The notes beneath the pieces were generated by a model. It was not told where the DNA came from, did no database searches, and worked only from the letters and a program-made list of their open reading frames with translations. A stretch of 63,294 nt of DNA from Stenocarpella maydis (lineage: Eukaryota > Ascomycota > Sordariomycetes > Diaporthales > Diaporthaceae), in assembly GCA_002270565.1 (NCBI GenBank), contig NQMI01000099.1:1-63294 (forward strand). The letters are read 5' to 3'. Shown here one piece after another: positions 1 through 11,283 of this stretch. Position 1 is the first letter of the stretch, and each line of letters starts with the position of its first letter. The translations under genes were made by a program, and so were the position numbers.

Positions 1-1417
1 TTATATTTATTTTTAATAGTTTTAATATATAATTCTATATATACCTATAAGTAAGGCTAAAACTACTATATTAAGTAAATTAAGAGTAAGAATACCTTTA
101 TAAAAGTATATAATAAACTTAAATTATAGTTTAATATAAATAATAAGTATTATAACTATCTTACTAATTAAAACTTAATAAGCTTTATTAAATATTAATA
201 GTAATACCCTAATAAAAACTTATCTAATACTCTTAAACTCCTTATTAAGATGATTTATAAATATTATCGAATATTAAGATATAATGAGAATAATAATAAT
301 TAATTTCATAATAATCTTTTTAAATAGTATATAATATTCCTGAATTTAACTTTATAATTAAGTTTATATTAAAAAGCTTTAAAGACTTGTATAATACATT
401 ATAATAATATATTATGATTATAATATTATAATAGCTCATATAAATATATACTTAATAAAATATATAAGCCTATAATAATAGTAATGAGACTTTAAAAAGA
501 TATAATAAAAGTAATTTAAAAGAATATATTTCTATAGCTAAAATAACTAATTCTACTTAAACTAATAATATAATAAATATTATAATATATGCTTATATTA
601 ATAATATAACTTATAATTCATATTAAAAATGAATAATAACTATATAAATAATAATAATTACCTTATATAATTTTCTTTATAAAATATTTCTTTATAAAAC
701 TTTACTTTTAATAAATATAAATCGCTAAGTATGTCTTAACTATTATTAAAATCTTAATCTACCTTAAATCAAAAAATACTTTATATATAAGAAGAAAGAT
801 TATTAGTTAATAAATTATACCCTTAAGGGATAATAATAAGTTAAGAATATATATTTAGCTATATATAAAGATTAATGAGATTTATTTATAAATAATAACT
901 TTTAAACTTTTTTCAACTTTAAAGGTCTTAATCTTAAATGATATTAATAGTTATAGGAGATAATATACTTTATTAATATAAGGATTTAGAAATTTACTTC
1001 TTAATAAATCCTGCTAATTAAGACAAAATATATATAAAAATAGAAACTTTTATATTAGAGAATTAATACTCTTATAAATATTTCCAAGGGATCCTCCTTA
1101 ATATTTAATAGCTAGGTATAACTAGTATAGGGCAGTTTAATATTAAATTTTATTATCTTTAACTATTAATATTAATAGAGCTAGAAAAGCTTAAGTTAAA
1201 TTTAAGTATAACTTAATATTATATTCTTTTAAAATGATTACTATAAGGACTATAATAAGTAAACTAACCTTCTCCATTATAATAACCTTTATCTTTTCCA
1301 TTATATATATATAACATATAATTAAATACTTACTATATATACGAAATATAATAAATAAAGTTATTAAATATATATTAAAATAAGGTCAGAATATATTCTA
1401 AATTACTTAAAAAAAGG
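1..1417. other. AT-rich RIP-degraded DNA, no gene seen
   Basis: Very AT-rich sequence dominated by TAA/TTA/ATA words with stops in every frame. This is the usual appearance of an old repeat heavily mutated by RIP. I could not recognise a protein family in any frame. It probably belongs to the same transposon graveyard as the LTR and transposase remnant that follow. Confidence 0.6.
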
Positions 1418-1622
1418 TGTTGAATGGCCTTTGCCATATGGCTGTTGGTACGTACGTACAGTGGTTGTCGAACTGGTTCTGTTATTCGATGATCTATCTA
1501 GGTTCTGAAACGAGGGAGGGGAAGCACACGGTAGGGGCTTAAGGCCTCCGTGCGGTACCTAGGTGGCTGACTAAGCCACCTCGTCCCCATACTGATGTGC
1601 GATCCTAAGTGCTATTCCAACA
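1418..1622 (-). repeat. Copia-type LTR, copy 1 (205 bp, solo or fragment)
   Basis: The segment starts TGTTGAATGG and ends ATTCCAACA. Read on the minus strand it begins TGTTGGAAT, a typical Ty1/copia LTR start. It is nearly identical in length and sequence to the LTR at 34915-35119, and its last 40 bp equal 43295-43334. Flanking 5-mers AAAGG and ACAGG differ at one position and could be an eroded target duplication. No copia coding sequence adjoins it, so a solo LTR is the simplest reading. Its GC content stands out from the AT-rich surroundings. Confidence 0.8.
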
Positions 1623-1739
1623 ACAGGGATATTTATAGAGTTTTATAAATATTAATAATGAAGGTAAAGTATTAACGTTAAGCACTATTAAGTAAGCTAC
1701 CCCACCGAGCGAGCTACTTTTCTACTAGCCCTCCTACTT

Positions 1740-2960
1740 TAACTTCTAACTGCGACTTTTTGCATCTTATCTTAAAAAGAATATAAGAAGATCTTATTTT
1801 AATAGCTATTTAAGACATTAAATCCAACCTAAACCTAACTATTTAATAGATAGTAGAGATATATAATATTTACCTGAACTATAAGAGATTAATAAAAGTG
1901 GAACAGGAGGTACTTATTTAATACATATTTAACTAGAATTTATAAGAATATTTGTTTATTTTAAAGGATATTAAAGATATAGTGAATTTCCTATTTTCTA
2001 ACTATAGTAGTAGCATTATTACGGTGAATTAAGTAGAGAGATTTATTTAGTTCGATATACGTCTTATAATATATATAAATATAAAAGGGCCGTATATAAA
2101 GGTAATAATATAATGAATATATAATTTAACCTGATATCTAATATTTATAAGAAATATAATATTTTTAACTTTAATACTTTTAACTTTCATACTTATAACT
2201 TTAATAAGTTAGGTTTTATAATAAGTATTAGTTTATTTGAAATTATTATTATATAGTTAGAATAATAAGGGAGAGTAAAATAAATATAGCTTAAGAATTA
2301 TTAATAGGTAATAAGTATTAAGTTAATTAGTAGAAATAGGTAATATAGATTGCTATTTTTAATTATAAAGATAAAGGTATACTTTATAGGTTAGTATACT
2401 AATAGGCAGCCTCTTAAATAATTAGGTTATTAAAACACGCCTAAATAAATAGATAATTAATAAAATTATTATAGAATTAACTTAGTACTTTAAAAAAATA
2501 TACTATATTATAGAAAAAATGTATTTATTAGCTATTATCTTTTAATAAGTATAAAAGCTATTAATTTATAGATTTTAAGTAATATTATAAGGTAGAGATT
2601 ATTATTACCCTTTATATATCTTTTTACTTATTTTATTTACTTTATCTACTTAATATTAGGTATTTTAGCTTATTAAAGAAGGCTCATAGTATAGAAATTA
2701 CTTAATTTAATAAGGCCTGGATTATTTATATTAATAAGATTAAGTTCTTTCTTACCTTTAATGCTATATATAAAATGGTTTTTAAGCTAGAAACTATTAA
2801 GGGTACATTTAAGGGTATAGGCTCACTTCTATTTAATTAAGAAGCTATACTTTTTAAGCTAAGTATTAAGATTTAAATGCTAATAAAATAGCTAGGCTTC
2901 TTAATACTACTTATACCTTTGGTCTTCTAGATACTATATAACTTAATAGAGATAGATTCT
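1740..2960 (+). pseudogene. Fot1/pogo-family DDE transposase remnant (RIPed)
   Basis: A plus-strand frame full of stops still shows the pogo/Fot1 (DDE_1) plan. At 2191-2220 it reads TYNFNKLGFI, matching the first catalytic block YNFDExGF, with the aspartate apparently changed to asparagine by a G-to-A transition. At 2712-2790 it reads KAWIIYINKIKFF followed by AIYKMVFK, and at 2809-2870 KGTFKGIGSLLFN then EAILFKL. These match the conserved C-terminal part of such transposases. Terminal inverted repeats were not found. The catalytic change and numerous stops make it inactive. Boundaries are approximate. Confidence 0.65.
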
Positions 2961-3143
2961 TAATTAACTTTAATTAAGGATTATATCTTTTATTATTAAG
3001 GAAGCTCTTTAGTATTAATTATAAATACTATTAATCAGTTGATAAAAGGGATATTATTATTAGCCTATATCATTATCCTATTAACTTAAAAGGTTAATAC
3101 TCTTTAAAAAGTAAATATAGTACTTTTTAAGTATTAAAGGGTC

Positions 3144-3735
3144 TGATGAATTTGTGCTATAGAATAGCATTCAGTTCAGCGTGTGTTTTGGCAGGGTCGC
3201 AGTATGGTGCTCTGAGGCGAATTCGGACGATTGATAATGGTCTGGATAACTTTGTATTGAATTAAGTTGGGCTTCTGTAAGCCCTCCTTATATACCCTCC
3301 GACGTTGTCTCACCCCTGGGCATGCTGCGGTAGGCTCTGGTGCAAATTTGCAAATGCCGGAAAATTCGCCCTTCCAACACACCATCTTTGGTTCCAAGCA
3401 ACTAGCCAACCATAGCCCTAGCAATACCCAAATCAAGTACATATAAACTCCAGAAATCAAGCTATCTAATGCACTAAGTTATATACTTTTTGGGTAAGAA
3501 ATAAGGGTAATGCAGAGGTCTGAATTAAGGTGCAAATGCAGGCCAAAATAATCGACTCACGGCCACCAAACTCATCTTGCGTCACGCACGCACTGGGCGT
3601 ACTTAGCGAAAATCGCCTGACTCGCAAGTCTAGGGTAACTCCTTGCTAGAAAGTCTAGGGTAACTCCTTACAACGAAGTCTAGGGTAACTCCTTGCACGG
3701 AGTACCAACGCCCTGCTGAGCGGTTCCGTTTAACA
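3144..3735. repeat. 592-bp rDNA-spacer-like unit, copy A
   Basis: The unit starts TGATGAATTTG and ends CCGTTTAACA, and it recurs at 3883-4478 with few differences. Its middle (about 3290-3600) resembles the rDNA spacer at 63035-63222: both share TATACCCTCCGACxTCGT, a GCxCGCTGCGG-like block, TGCCGGAAAA and TCGACTCACGGCCACCAAAC in the same order. Copy A carries about 160 bp of extra sequence between the shared blocks. The TG...CA ends could also suit a retroelement LTR, but no clear target duplication flanks it. Short ORFs here have no recognisable product. Confidence 0.7.
3626..3700. repeat. Triple ~26-bp tandem repeat in copy A
   Basis: Three head-to-tail copies of a ~26-bp unit containing AAGTCTAGGGTAACTCCTT. 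Small tandem repeats of this kind are common in rDNA intergenic spacers. The same array recurs in copy B at 4369-4443. Confidence 0.8.
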
Positions 3736-3882
3736 NGCGTTGCAGGCCCAAACCAGCGATGTTTTGGCTGGTCCGCTAATCAGTGCAAATAGCGCTGTAG
3801 CGTACAGATAGGTAGGCTTGTTTAAGGCCTAAATTCAATGTTGTTTCAGGGCGCTGACTGCTAGAGCCGGGCTCATAACCTC
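3736..3882. other. Spacer between the two units, with an ambiguous base at 3736
   Basis: A 147-bp spacer begins with an N exactly where copy A ends. It contains CAGGGCGCTGACTGCTAGAG, loosely similar to the CAGGCGCT...CTGCTACAG string near 63258-63280. The N at a repeat boundary suggests collapsed or uncertainly joined tandem copies in the assembly. Confidence 0.5.
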
Positions 3883-4478
3883 TGATGAATTTGTGCTATA
3901 GAATAGCATTCAGTTCAGCGTGTGTGTGTTTCGGCAGGGTCGCAGTATGGTGCTCTGAGGCGAATTGGGACGATTGACAATGGTCTGGACAACTTTGTAT
4001 TGAATTAAGTTGGGCTTCTGTAAGCCCTCCTTATATACCCTCCGACGTCGTCTCACCCCTGGGCACGCTGCGGTAGGCTCTGGTGCAAATTTGCAAATGC
4101 CGGAAAATTCGCCCTTCCAACACACCATCTTTGGTTCCAAACAACTAGCCAACCACAGCCCTAGCAATGCCCAAATTAAGTACATACAAACTTCAGAAAT
4201 CAGGCTATCTAATGCACTAAGTTATATACTTTTTGGGTAAGAAATAAGGGTAATGCAGAGGTCTGAATTAAGGTGCAAATGCAGGCCAAAATAATCGACT
4301 CACGGCCACCAAACTCATCTTGCGTCACGCACGCACTGGGCGTACTTAGCGAAAATCGCCTGACTCGCAAGTCTAGGGTAACTCCTTGCTAGAAAGTCTA
4401 GGGTAACTCCTTACAACGAAGTCTAGGGTAACTCCTTGCACGGAGTACCAACGCCCTGCTGAGCGGTTCCGTTTAACA
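3883..4478. repeat. 596-bp rDNA-spacer-like unit, copy B
   Basis: Direct repeat of 3144-3735 with the same ends (TGATGAATTTG, CCGTTTAACA). The few differences are a 4-bp GTGT expansion and transitions such as T/C at GACGTTGT versus GACGTCGT. The ~26-bp triple repeat recurs at 4369-4443. Sequence after 4478 drops abruptly back to AT-rich DNA. Confidence 0.75.
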
Positions 4479-5178
4479 TAATATATAAAGATACTATTTG
4501 TAAAGAGGGTATAATTAGAAGCTATAAGGCTATTTAGTTAATAAGACTAAATACTTAGATTAATAATTAAAGAGTCTATTTTATGAGAGTTATTTATTAT
4601 AGTAATAACTATATCTATATATATATTCTAACTCTTTATTTGTAATTAATAGAGTTAATCATGATTCTGTTAATGGAGTGTTGATTAATGGAATTAATGG
4701 TGATTCTATTGATTGGCGTAGGTTCTCAACCCTAACCCTATCTTGGCGCATCCCGTTATCTTGTGCCTGCGGGGTTGCGTCGTGGCAGTTGGTCTTGGTT
4801 ACCCTGGATCCTGGGTTACCATCGTGTTGGTTCATAACAACTGAATATTGATGAAGTCAATTCGAGTTGTCACTTTTCTAGTTGTAGCTTTTGGGACCAC
4901 ACGATCACTCTTATGCCCAATTTATTAATTAGTAAGAAGCCCGACTTTGGGTAGAGACGTTATTAACTACGAAATACTGTTGGACTACCGACCGTTCCCG
5001 GTGTTTGTGTGATACCGCTAGCCCCCTGATTATAATATGTAGGTACTGACTCGAGCTTCAAATGTCGGCACGGAAATCCGACAAGTCCGTGCCGTTCCAG
5101 GATCACACAGATGCATGAAACCTGACGAGAGCATCCCTCACAAGTTTTGTGTGAGGAGGTGTGCCTCTGCTCCATAAC
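4479..5178. other. Intergenic; AT-rich to 4680, then ordinary composition
   Basis: No gene seen. It marks the passage from the repeat zone to the gene-bearing region. It is also the likely 3' flank of the leftward FAD monooxygenase gene ending at 5179. Confidence 0.5.
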
Positions 5179-6578
5179 TCACAGATCCCCTTCAGTTGCT
5201 TTCAACTGCTCATCCGGGTTAGGCAGGAAATTCAACCATGGGCCCTCATTTATATATCGGGCAAAACCGCTCGCCTTCATGCTGTCACTGACCCATGGGG
5301 AGACACGACGGAGAGCCCCAAGCCACCATGTGTCCATGGCCTCGTAGCGCGTGATATACCCAGAAGCATTCACGACGAGGTCGGCATGCGCCCGCTGTTT
5401 CTTCTCGTACTCGTCGAAGGTGGCTACCAGCTCGGCTTTCGTGGGTTTCCGCCCGCCATCCTCCTCGGCTCTGCGCACAAGGGGCACGAGCTCATTCAGA
5501 AGGTGCACAACGCCCTCCACTGCGAGGTTGCCCCCAAGCCCCGGGTTCACTGTCGCCTTGTGCACCGCGTCTCCCAGCAGGACAACCCTGCCACCGGAAT
5601 TCCATCTCGTCTGGAGCACCCCCTCTTCAAGCGCCACCATGTTCGCTTTGACTCGGCTATCCCATAGGTCCTTGAAGCTGTACCCAGGGCCAAGGGCGCG
5701 GTCTCCGTATTTGTCGATTGTGGCTAGCATTTGCTCTTCGGTAAAGCGTGGCGTGTTGGGGCTCTTGGTCACTTGGTCACTTTTGACGAACAGGAACCAA
5801 AAAACGAGCCCCGAAACACCGGCCGCAGCGACGCCAGAGAAGCCTGGGTAGTAGACGTTGTGCACCATGCGGTCCGGAAGAAACAGTTCCCCATTTGTGT
5901 TGATATTCCTCGAGGTGGCAAAGATGGCGTGATATGCGCTCACATAGCATTCTCGCATCTGCTGCGCGGTAGCGGCATCAGTGCCATCGAGTTTGTCTGC
6001 TAGGAGATTTCGGATAGAGGAATGGACCCCGTCAGCGCCCAGCAGGATATCCCCCCTGAGTATCTCGCCGCTCTCCGTCGTCACTTCCACACCTTCTGCG
6101 GACTCAACGAACGAGGCCACTCCAGAATTGGCGCGAATACAAGACTTGTCCTCGATGGCATTGTAGATGCAGCTCAGCCAGAACTTGCGCTCCATAAATG
6201 TGGTACACCGGTTGAGACACCTAAGATTGATCTGCTTCAGCCGCCCAGTTAACACTAACCGTAACCGAGTTAGACTTACTTCTTGGATATCTCCTGTAGT
6301 ATCGCAGAGTCCTCAAACAAGACGCCATGCTCATCATAGTGCTGCCTATTCTCAAGAGGAAGTACGCCTGCCCTGATCTCAGGCCACGCCCCCACCTGTT
6401 CCATCACTCGCTGGGTGTGAGGGTGGATAGAGATGGATGCTCCCAGATGCGGGGCAACCTCACGCTTCTCCAACAAGACGTAAGAGATTCCAGCCTTTTC
6501 CAATGCAAGTGCTGTCGTAAGCCCCACCAGGCTACCGCCAGCAATGATAACCTGGAATGTCTGTGACGAATGTCCCAT
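5179..6578 (-). CDS. FAD-dependent monooxygenase (aromatic hydroxylase / UbiH-like family)
   Basis: Two exons, complement(6280..6578) and complement(5179..6220), with a 59-bp GTAAGT...TTAG intron, give 446 residues, a normal family length. The N-terminus carries the FAD dinucleotide-binding fold (VIIAGGSLVGLTTALALEKAG). The DG motif GADGVHSSIR and the GD motif GDAVHKATVNPGLGGN follow in the expected order, so all three flavin-binding signatures are present. Such enzymes use NAD(P)H and O2 to hydroxylate or epoxidise small, often aromatic, substrates and are frequent in secondary-metabolite or salicylate catabolism. Substrate is not deducible. The start at 6578 sits closest to the Rossmann strand; an in-frame ATG at 6611 would add 11 residues. 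Exon 2 also reads upstream to 6255, but that requires a GTG start and loses the FAD fold. Confidence 0.88.
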
Positions 6579-7768
6579 AGTGTCGGCAGGCAGTATATCG
6601 GAGACATGCATGATGTTGTCTTGTGCTAAAATCTAACGACTTGACTACGAGGCCCCTCAAACATATACGTACTGCTGTAGACCTTGAGGCTCGGGGAGAT
6701 AGGCAGTTTACTCGGGTGGCACACAAGCAGACGGATTCTGTATCTACCTCGAAGAAAAATTAAGGGTCTAATGAGCATCGAGCGAAGGAATAGATCGTCG
6801 GCGGAACATGCCATGTCAAGGTATCATTGTGGAGTCCCATTGTTCCAGGGGGAGGGGGAGGCTGGATACAGCAGAGGCGAGTCAGAGACGCCCCGGGCCG
6901 GTCCCCCGGCGCACGATCTCCACTAACACTACCAGGCGGCACCCCACAATTGATCACCCCCACTCATTGAACATTTACATATAAATTAACCATATAAACT
7001 TCAATATGTAAGAATTTTAATAAAACATCTTTTATATTAATTATATTAGTATAAACTGCTTAATTCCTAAAAAAGTCATCATTAATATTAATATTCTTTT
7101 TAAAAATAATAAATTATAAAAATATATTAAATTATTTAAGTTATTACAAATATAGAATATTAAAATTCGTTTAAACGAAAATACATATACATATTAAGAA
7201 TATATAATGATTATTATATTTTAATATAGAATTATGAAGAAATATTTAATATAAATTAATAATACTAAATACATTAATTTAATTTTGTAATATATAATTT
7301 TAAATAATTAATACCTAAATTATATTTCAGTCTTATTAAACAAGTATTTTTTCAAAGAAGTTGTATATTATATGTTAAGCTTATAATGAACAGTTGAAAA
7401 GAATTAGTTCATGTCAGAAAGACAACTGTAATCCTCGGGGGGTGCGGATGGGGGCCACCTTTTGCACATACATTATTGTCCAGCATAGGGATCCGTTCTG
7501 TTGATTGGTTCATGTGCCACTCTACCAAAGTTCCATATCCCCTGGAGGAATGAATACGGTTACGATCAGCACTTGCCGATGTCGATCCATCAAAGTATAA
7601 TTGCCCCTGAGTTGGTGCATACATCTTCAAACTCAATTGTAAGCGGCATCGGAGAAAGTTCGCCAAAGTTGTTAGGGCTTCGTTTTTGATATTTGTCGTG
7701 ACACTTTTTTCTCTTTCCTTCACCACACTATACCAAGCCGGCCCATTACCGGGCCCAATGCCCCAGAG
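6579..7768. other. Divergent intergenic region with AT-rich island 6960-7400
   Basis: Probable shared upstream region of the leftward monooxygenase and the rightward rhodopsin-domain gene. The stretch 6960-7400 is AT-rich and repeat-like but shows no recognisable element. ORFs of 60-105 codons here lack family features and splice-consistent extensions. Confidence 0.5.
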
Positions 7769-9230
7769 ATGTCTAGCTCTAACGCTCCAGTAGTCCTTGA
7801 CGCTGATGAGAGGTATGAGATTGCTGCCACGTACGGGACCATCATATCAACAGGTGTTTTGGCAATCTTGGTTTGTGGCACGAGGGTACGTAACAGGAGG
7901 TTGGCTGGAAATCATGAAGACTGCTGACAGATGACTGGTGCTGAAAGCTTTGGATCCGCGTGTTCATGAACAAGGCGTTCGGAATTGATGACTGGGCTTG
8001 TCTCGTTGGTTTGGTGAGTTGTCTGACAAGCCTGGCGTCCCTGAAGGTTGTTGGGACTAACGACCTGAACAGATCTGTGTGACAGTATTCAATGGAGTTG
8101 GGCTTGCTGTCGCATACTACGGCGTTGGGAAGCATATCGAACATGTTCCACCAGAGGACTTGGCGAAGTGGTTCTTGGTACGCTCTTCAACTCTTGACTT
8201 GCACACCAGGGCTGCTGCTAACAATCAATCAAGTTATACTACATCTGCATATGCATTTACTTGCTTATTTCTCTAGCTGTCAAGTCCAGCATCCTTCTCC
8301 TACTGCGCCGAGTGTTTCCAACCCGTAGGTTCCACACACCCTTGGTCTCTCTACACATACACATCTAACCAAATATGCTCTTTCCAGCGTATATTCAACG
8401 CACAACACTCGGGATGCTCATATTTCTCGTGCTATTTACGATATCGGGCACACTAGTTGCCGCACTCCAGTGCAACCCACCCAAATATGCATTTGAACTC
8501 GAGTTCCTCATGTCGCCCGACAGGGCGAAATATTGCTTCTCGACAGATGTTACCTATGGAATTTTCATGTACCAGGCCGCCGTCCTGCTCGCTTGCGACA
8601 TCATCATCTTTTTCCTTCCATTCCCCGCATTGATAAAGCTCAACATGGCCTCTGCAAAAAAGAGGGCGCTTCTGTTGGTCTTCGGCAGCGGCCTGGTAGC
8701 CTGCATTGCACCCGCCGTAAGGTTCAAAAGCATACAGTTCTATAAATCCGGATCTAAAGACGTAACTTGTAAGTTGGGAGCTATTGATTTCCTACTCGAG
8801 ATTCACCAGGTGCTGACAGTGCTGTTTCATAGACGCGGGTGCCGAGTCCTTGTATTGGATGGCCATTGAGTATAACCTTGGCCTGGTGGCTGGCTCATTG
8901 TCAGCACTCCGGCCTCTGCTTGCCAAAATCGGTGTGGCGCTAGGGTCGACTAATAAAGGCGATTCATCATATAACAATGGATTCTCGCCGTCTTACCGGC
9001 TCGACAATCGCGACAACAAACACTGGGCGTCCGGCAATAGCAGTGCCGCCAGAAAGAACAAACATCAAGGCGACAGCGTCCTCGAAGCCACGGTCTTGGG
9101 CGACCACGAGTCCGAAGATAGTGGCCATCAGCACATACTTAAGACTCAGTGCATCAGAATTACCGAAGAAGAACGAGGCTCTACCTCGGCCGCGCATCAG
9201 CCATGGGAAGAGTTTGAACCGAGGACGTAG
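7769..9230 (+). CDS. Rhodopsin-domain (SAT4/PTH11-type) integral membrane protein
   Basis: Six exons, 7769-7885, 7948-8013, 8073-8177, 8234-8324, 8388-8768 and 8833-9230, give 385 residues. All junctions are GT...AG and keep frame. Exon 2 gives LWIRVFMNKAFGIDDW, the signature DDW block after TM1. Exon 3 gives YYGVGKHIEHVP. Exon 4 contains VKSSILLLLRRVFP. Exon 5 carries the extracellular cysteine pair (CNPPK, KYC) and helices such as DIIIFFLPFPALIKL. Seven membrane spans are followed by a hydrophilic tail of about 95 residues. The family includes the Magnaporthe PTH11 surface-sensing receptor, but most members have unknown ligands. Assignment is to the domain family, not to PTH11 itself; no CFEM domain is present. 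Confidence 0.88.
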
Positions 9231-9514
9231 TTCCATCACATGTTCAATTGTCAATAAGCCGACAGCAATGGATTTCTGGAAGTGACGGGGAATACTTTGT
9301 TTCCATATTTACTATGTACTTTCCAGTAGGAAGTAATATAAAAGATCTACTTAATTCTATAATAACCTCAACTAAATGTTTCCTAATATAGAAAGTCATT
9401 TTTTTTCTAACACAAAAATCTATTCAGTTAACTATATTAGTTTAGTATATTGTAGTTATAGTTTATCTGAATGCCCAGGCAGATAATCTTAATGCCTGAT
9501 GCAGCTAGACTGAG

Positions 9515-10245
9515 TTATGTATCATTTATTGACATTTCCCCGGAAAATACTCGACATCCAATTCCTTTCACTTCCTCCCTGTCCTTGATATGGACCTTAA
9601 TATCATCAATTGGTGTCATAAAGCTCGTGGTTATGTGGCTTTTGATCTTGGGCATCTCGCAGCTTCCACTTGTAGGGATCATGTCGAACTATAACACAGT
9701 GATGGCCAAGATGGTAAGAATGCCGTTCCTTGGTACCCGGGTACCTTGTGTCACCATCCTTGAAGAAGCGTTCAGGGTCAAAGGGCGAAGCTGTTGGACC
9801 CCAAGCTGAGTCGCTGTGGTGTATGGTTGTAGAAGGAATAAATCGCAGAGCGTCCTTCTTTAACAGGTATCTTCCCTCGATCAACGTGTCCTGGGGTACC
9901 ACGCGCCCAGCTGCTTTGGCACCACTTGGTAGACTGAATTGAGGAGCTGGAAGCCTGCCATGACTTCTGTGGCATTGATAATTGGCAACCACACCATGGC
10001 TATTGCGCACAAATGAATTGGCACGCTCCCTCATCTTCGAAAGAAGGACTGGATCGGAGTAGACGCAGCACAGAACCCATGTTGTGGTCCGGGACAGTGT
10101 TGACAAGCAGCCCGTAATACACGCCCAAGTCGAACCGCTCAGTATCGAATTGAGAGAGGAGTTCTTGCTCGTTGACCTTCTGACGCAACTCGATGGCAGG
10201 AGATGCGGTCTTAAGCCCACCGAGCACTGCATAATATCCGCGCAT
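9515..10245 (-). pseudogene. Cytochrome P450 pseudogene 1 (C-terminal part, heme loop deleted)
   Basis: A frame-shifting minus-strand reading retains P450 pieces: LLVNTVP then CVYSDPVLLSKMRE (I-helix region), LIEGRYLLKKDALRFIPS, SAWGPTASPFDPERFFKDGD (the PERF block) and a C-terminal tail FDMIPTSGSC, EMPKIKSHITTSFMTP, DDIKVHIKDREE. The stretch that should hold FGGGxxxCPGR is gone: FKDGDTRYPG runs almost directly into GILTILAITVL, so the heme-ligand cysteine is lost. An in-frame TAG precedes FDMIP, and nothing resembling an N-terminal half lies upstream of 10245. A GGTACC-CGG-GTACC palindrome marks the deletion point. The family resembles fungal CYP7/8-like P450s. It cannot encode a working enzyme. 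Confidence 0.75.
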
Positions 10246-10357
10246 AGCTGTTTTTTTTTATATCTCTTATCTATTTTCTAATTTTGTTTTTTTCTTTTAA
10301 AAAAAATGAAAAGGCTCGCCCACGGCTGTCTCTAGGCGCAACCACACCTGGGACAAA
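10246..10357. other. Short intergenic, T- and A-runs
   Basis: Low-complexity T- and A-rich tracts separate the P450 remnant from the next possible coding stretch. No feature seen. Confidence 0.4.
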
Positions 10358-10812
10358 ATGTTGAGGCCCAAAAGGACGAAGCCATCATCAGCCGCCCCCG
10401 GCGGTACCTTTTATACCCCCAAACGGGAGAACCTTTTTACCCCGACATCCCAAGCATCTGGACAAGAAGCAGGACCGGCAACGCGCACAAGTCTCGGCGC
10501 CGGCGCAGGCCCAGCCCTCTCGCTCACGGGCCCCGCGGTGCTGCGGCTCGCGGCCGACAAGGGGCGCCAGGACGTGGTGTCAAGGAGGTTGGGCATCAGC
10601 AAGGAGGGGCGGGTGGGGCTCAAGTCCGCGCTCGGGAGGTCGTCGCGGGAGGGATGTGAGGCATTCGGTTCTGTCTGACGGGCTATGACAAGGAAGTTGG
10701 CGAGGGTATCAAGGATCGCGAGGACTGATTTGTTATTCCGGAGTTGGTACACAGGCTCATGGCGAAGTATTCCCTGGACGATCGCCTACTGGTTATGAAC
10801 ATGGGATACTAA
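10358..10812 (+). pseudogene. Unrecognised coding remnant (possible)
   Basis: An open frame 10358-10678 ends with KEGRVGLKSALGRSSREG. A second frame, shifted and beginning near 10682, reads GYDKEVGEGIKDRED, then a TGA, then FVIPELVHRLMAKYSLDDRL and VMNMGY to a stop. The two pieces look like one protein broken by a frameshift and a stop, or joined by an intron I could not place. I do not recognise the family. Amino-acid composition, rather than any motif, is the reason to report it. Confidence 0.3.
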
Positions 10813-11283
10813 TATCTCTTATATTCTCGGCAAACGCAGCTGGTGGTGAGAACCTGCTCGAGGTCAAGGTAGCCGGGAGAGGTAAAGGTAAATGAAAGGC
10901 AAATCTGCATTCATCAGGCGCAAGCATACTGTGAGTGAAACGATTGCAGACAGGGAAGCGGTCTCTCACCCGCCGGGCAGAAAATGCACGATAGGTATTA
11001 CGAGCAAAGTAAACGAGGAAAAGTGCCCAAGCATCCTGGGAAAAGAGGTAGTAATTGATCCGCTGTACGTCAATTCAGCGTCTGGTCATTTAGTTTTGTC
11101 TATCACCACGATAAATCATCCAACCCACCCTGAAACGCTGGGCCATCAAACACCGCCCGCCCCGTCTGCACGCAACCTCGCCACCTACCGGGCCCCAAGA
11201 TGCACTTTGGCCCCAGAGATCAGCATATTCCTCGAAGCCAGGGCCTCGGCATCTTCCTCCGCCTACGGGGTCGGCGAGGAACT
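10813..11283. other. Intergenic, no gene seen
   Basis: Region downstream of eIF3d. A 199-codon plus-strand frame (10892-11491) runs into the antisense of eIF3d and has no family features. Confidence 0.45.

Noticed and set aside
3176..4240. ORFs of 76-94 codons in the duplicated spacer-like units
   Set aside because: Present in both copies only because the DNA is duplicated; overlap on opposite strands and no protein features.
4726..4742. Telomere-like CCCTAACCCTA
   Set aside because: Only about two repeat units within ordinary sequence; a similar chance match occurs in 18S near 61740.
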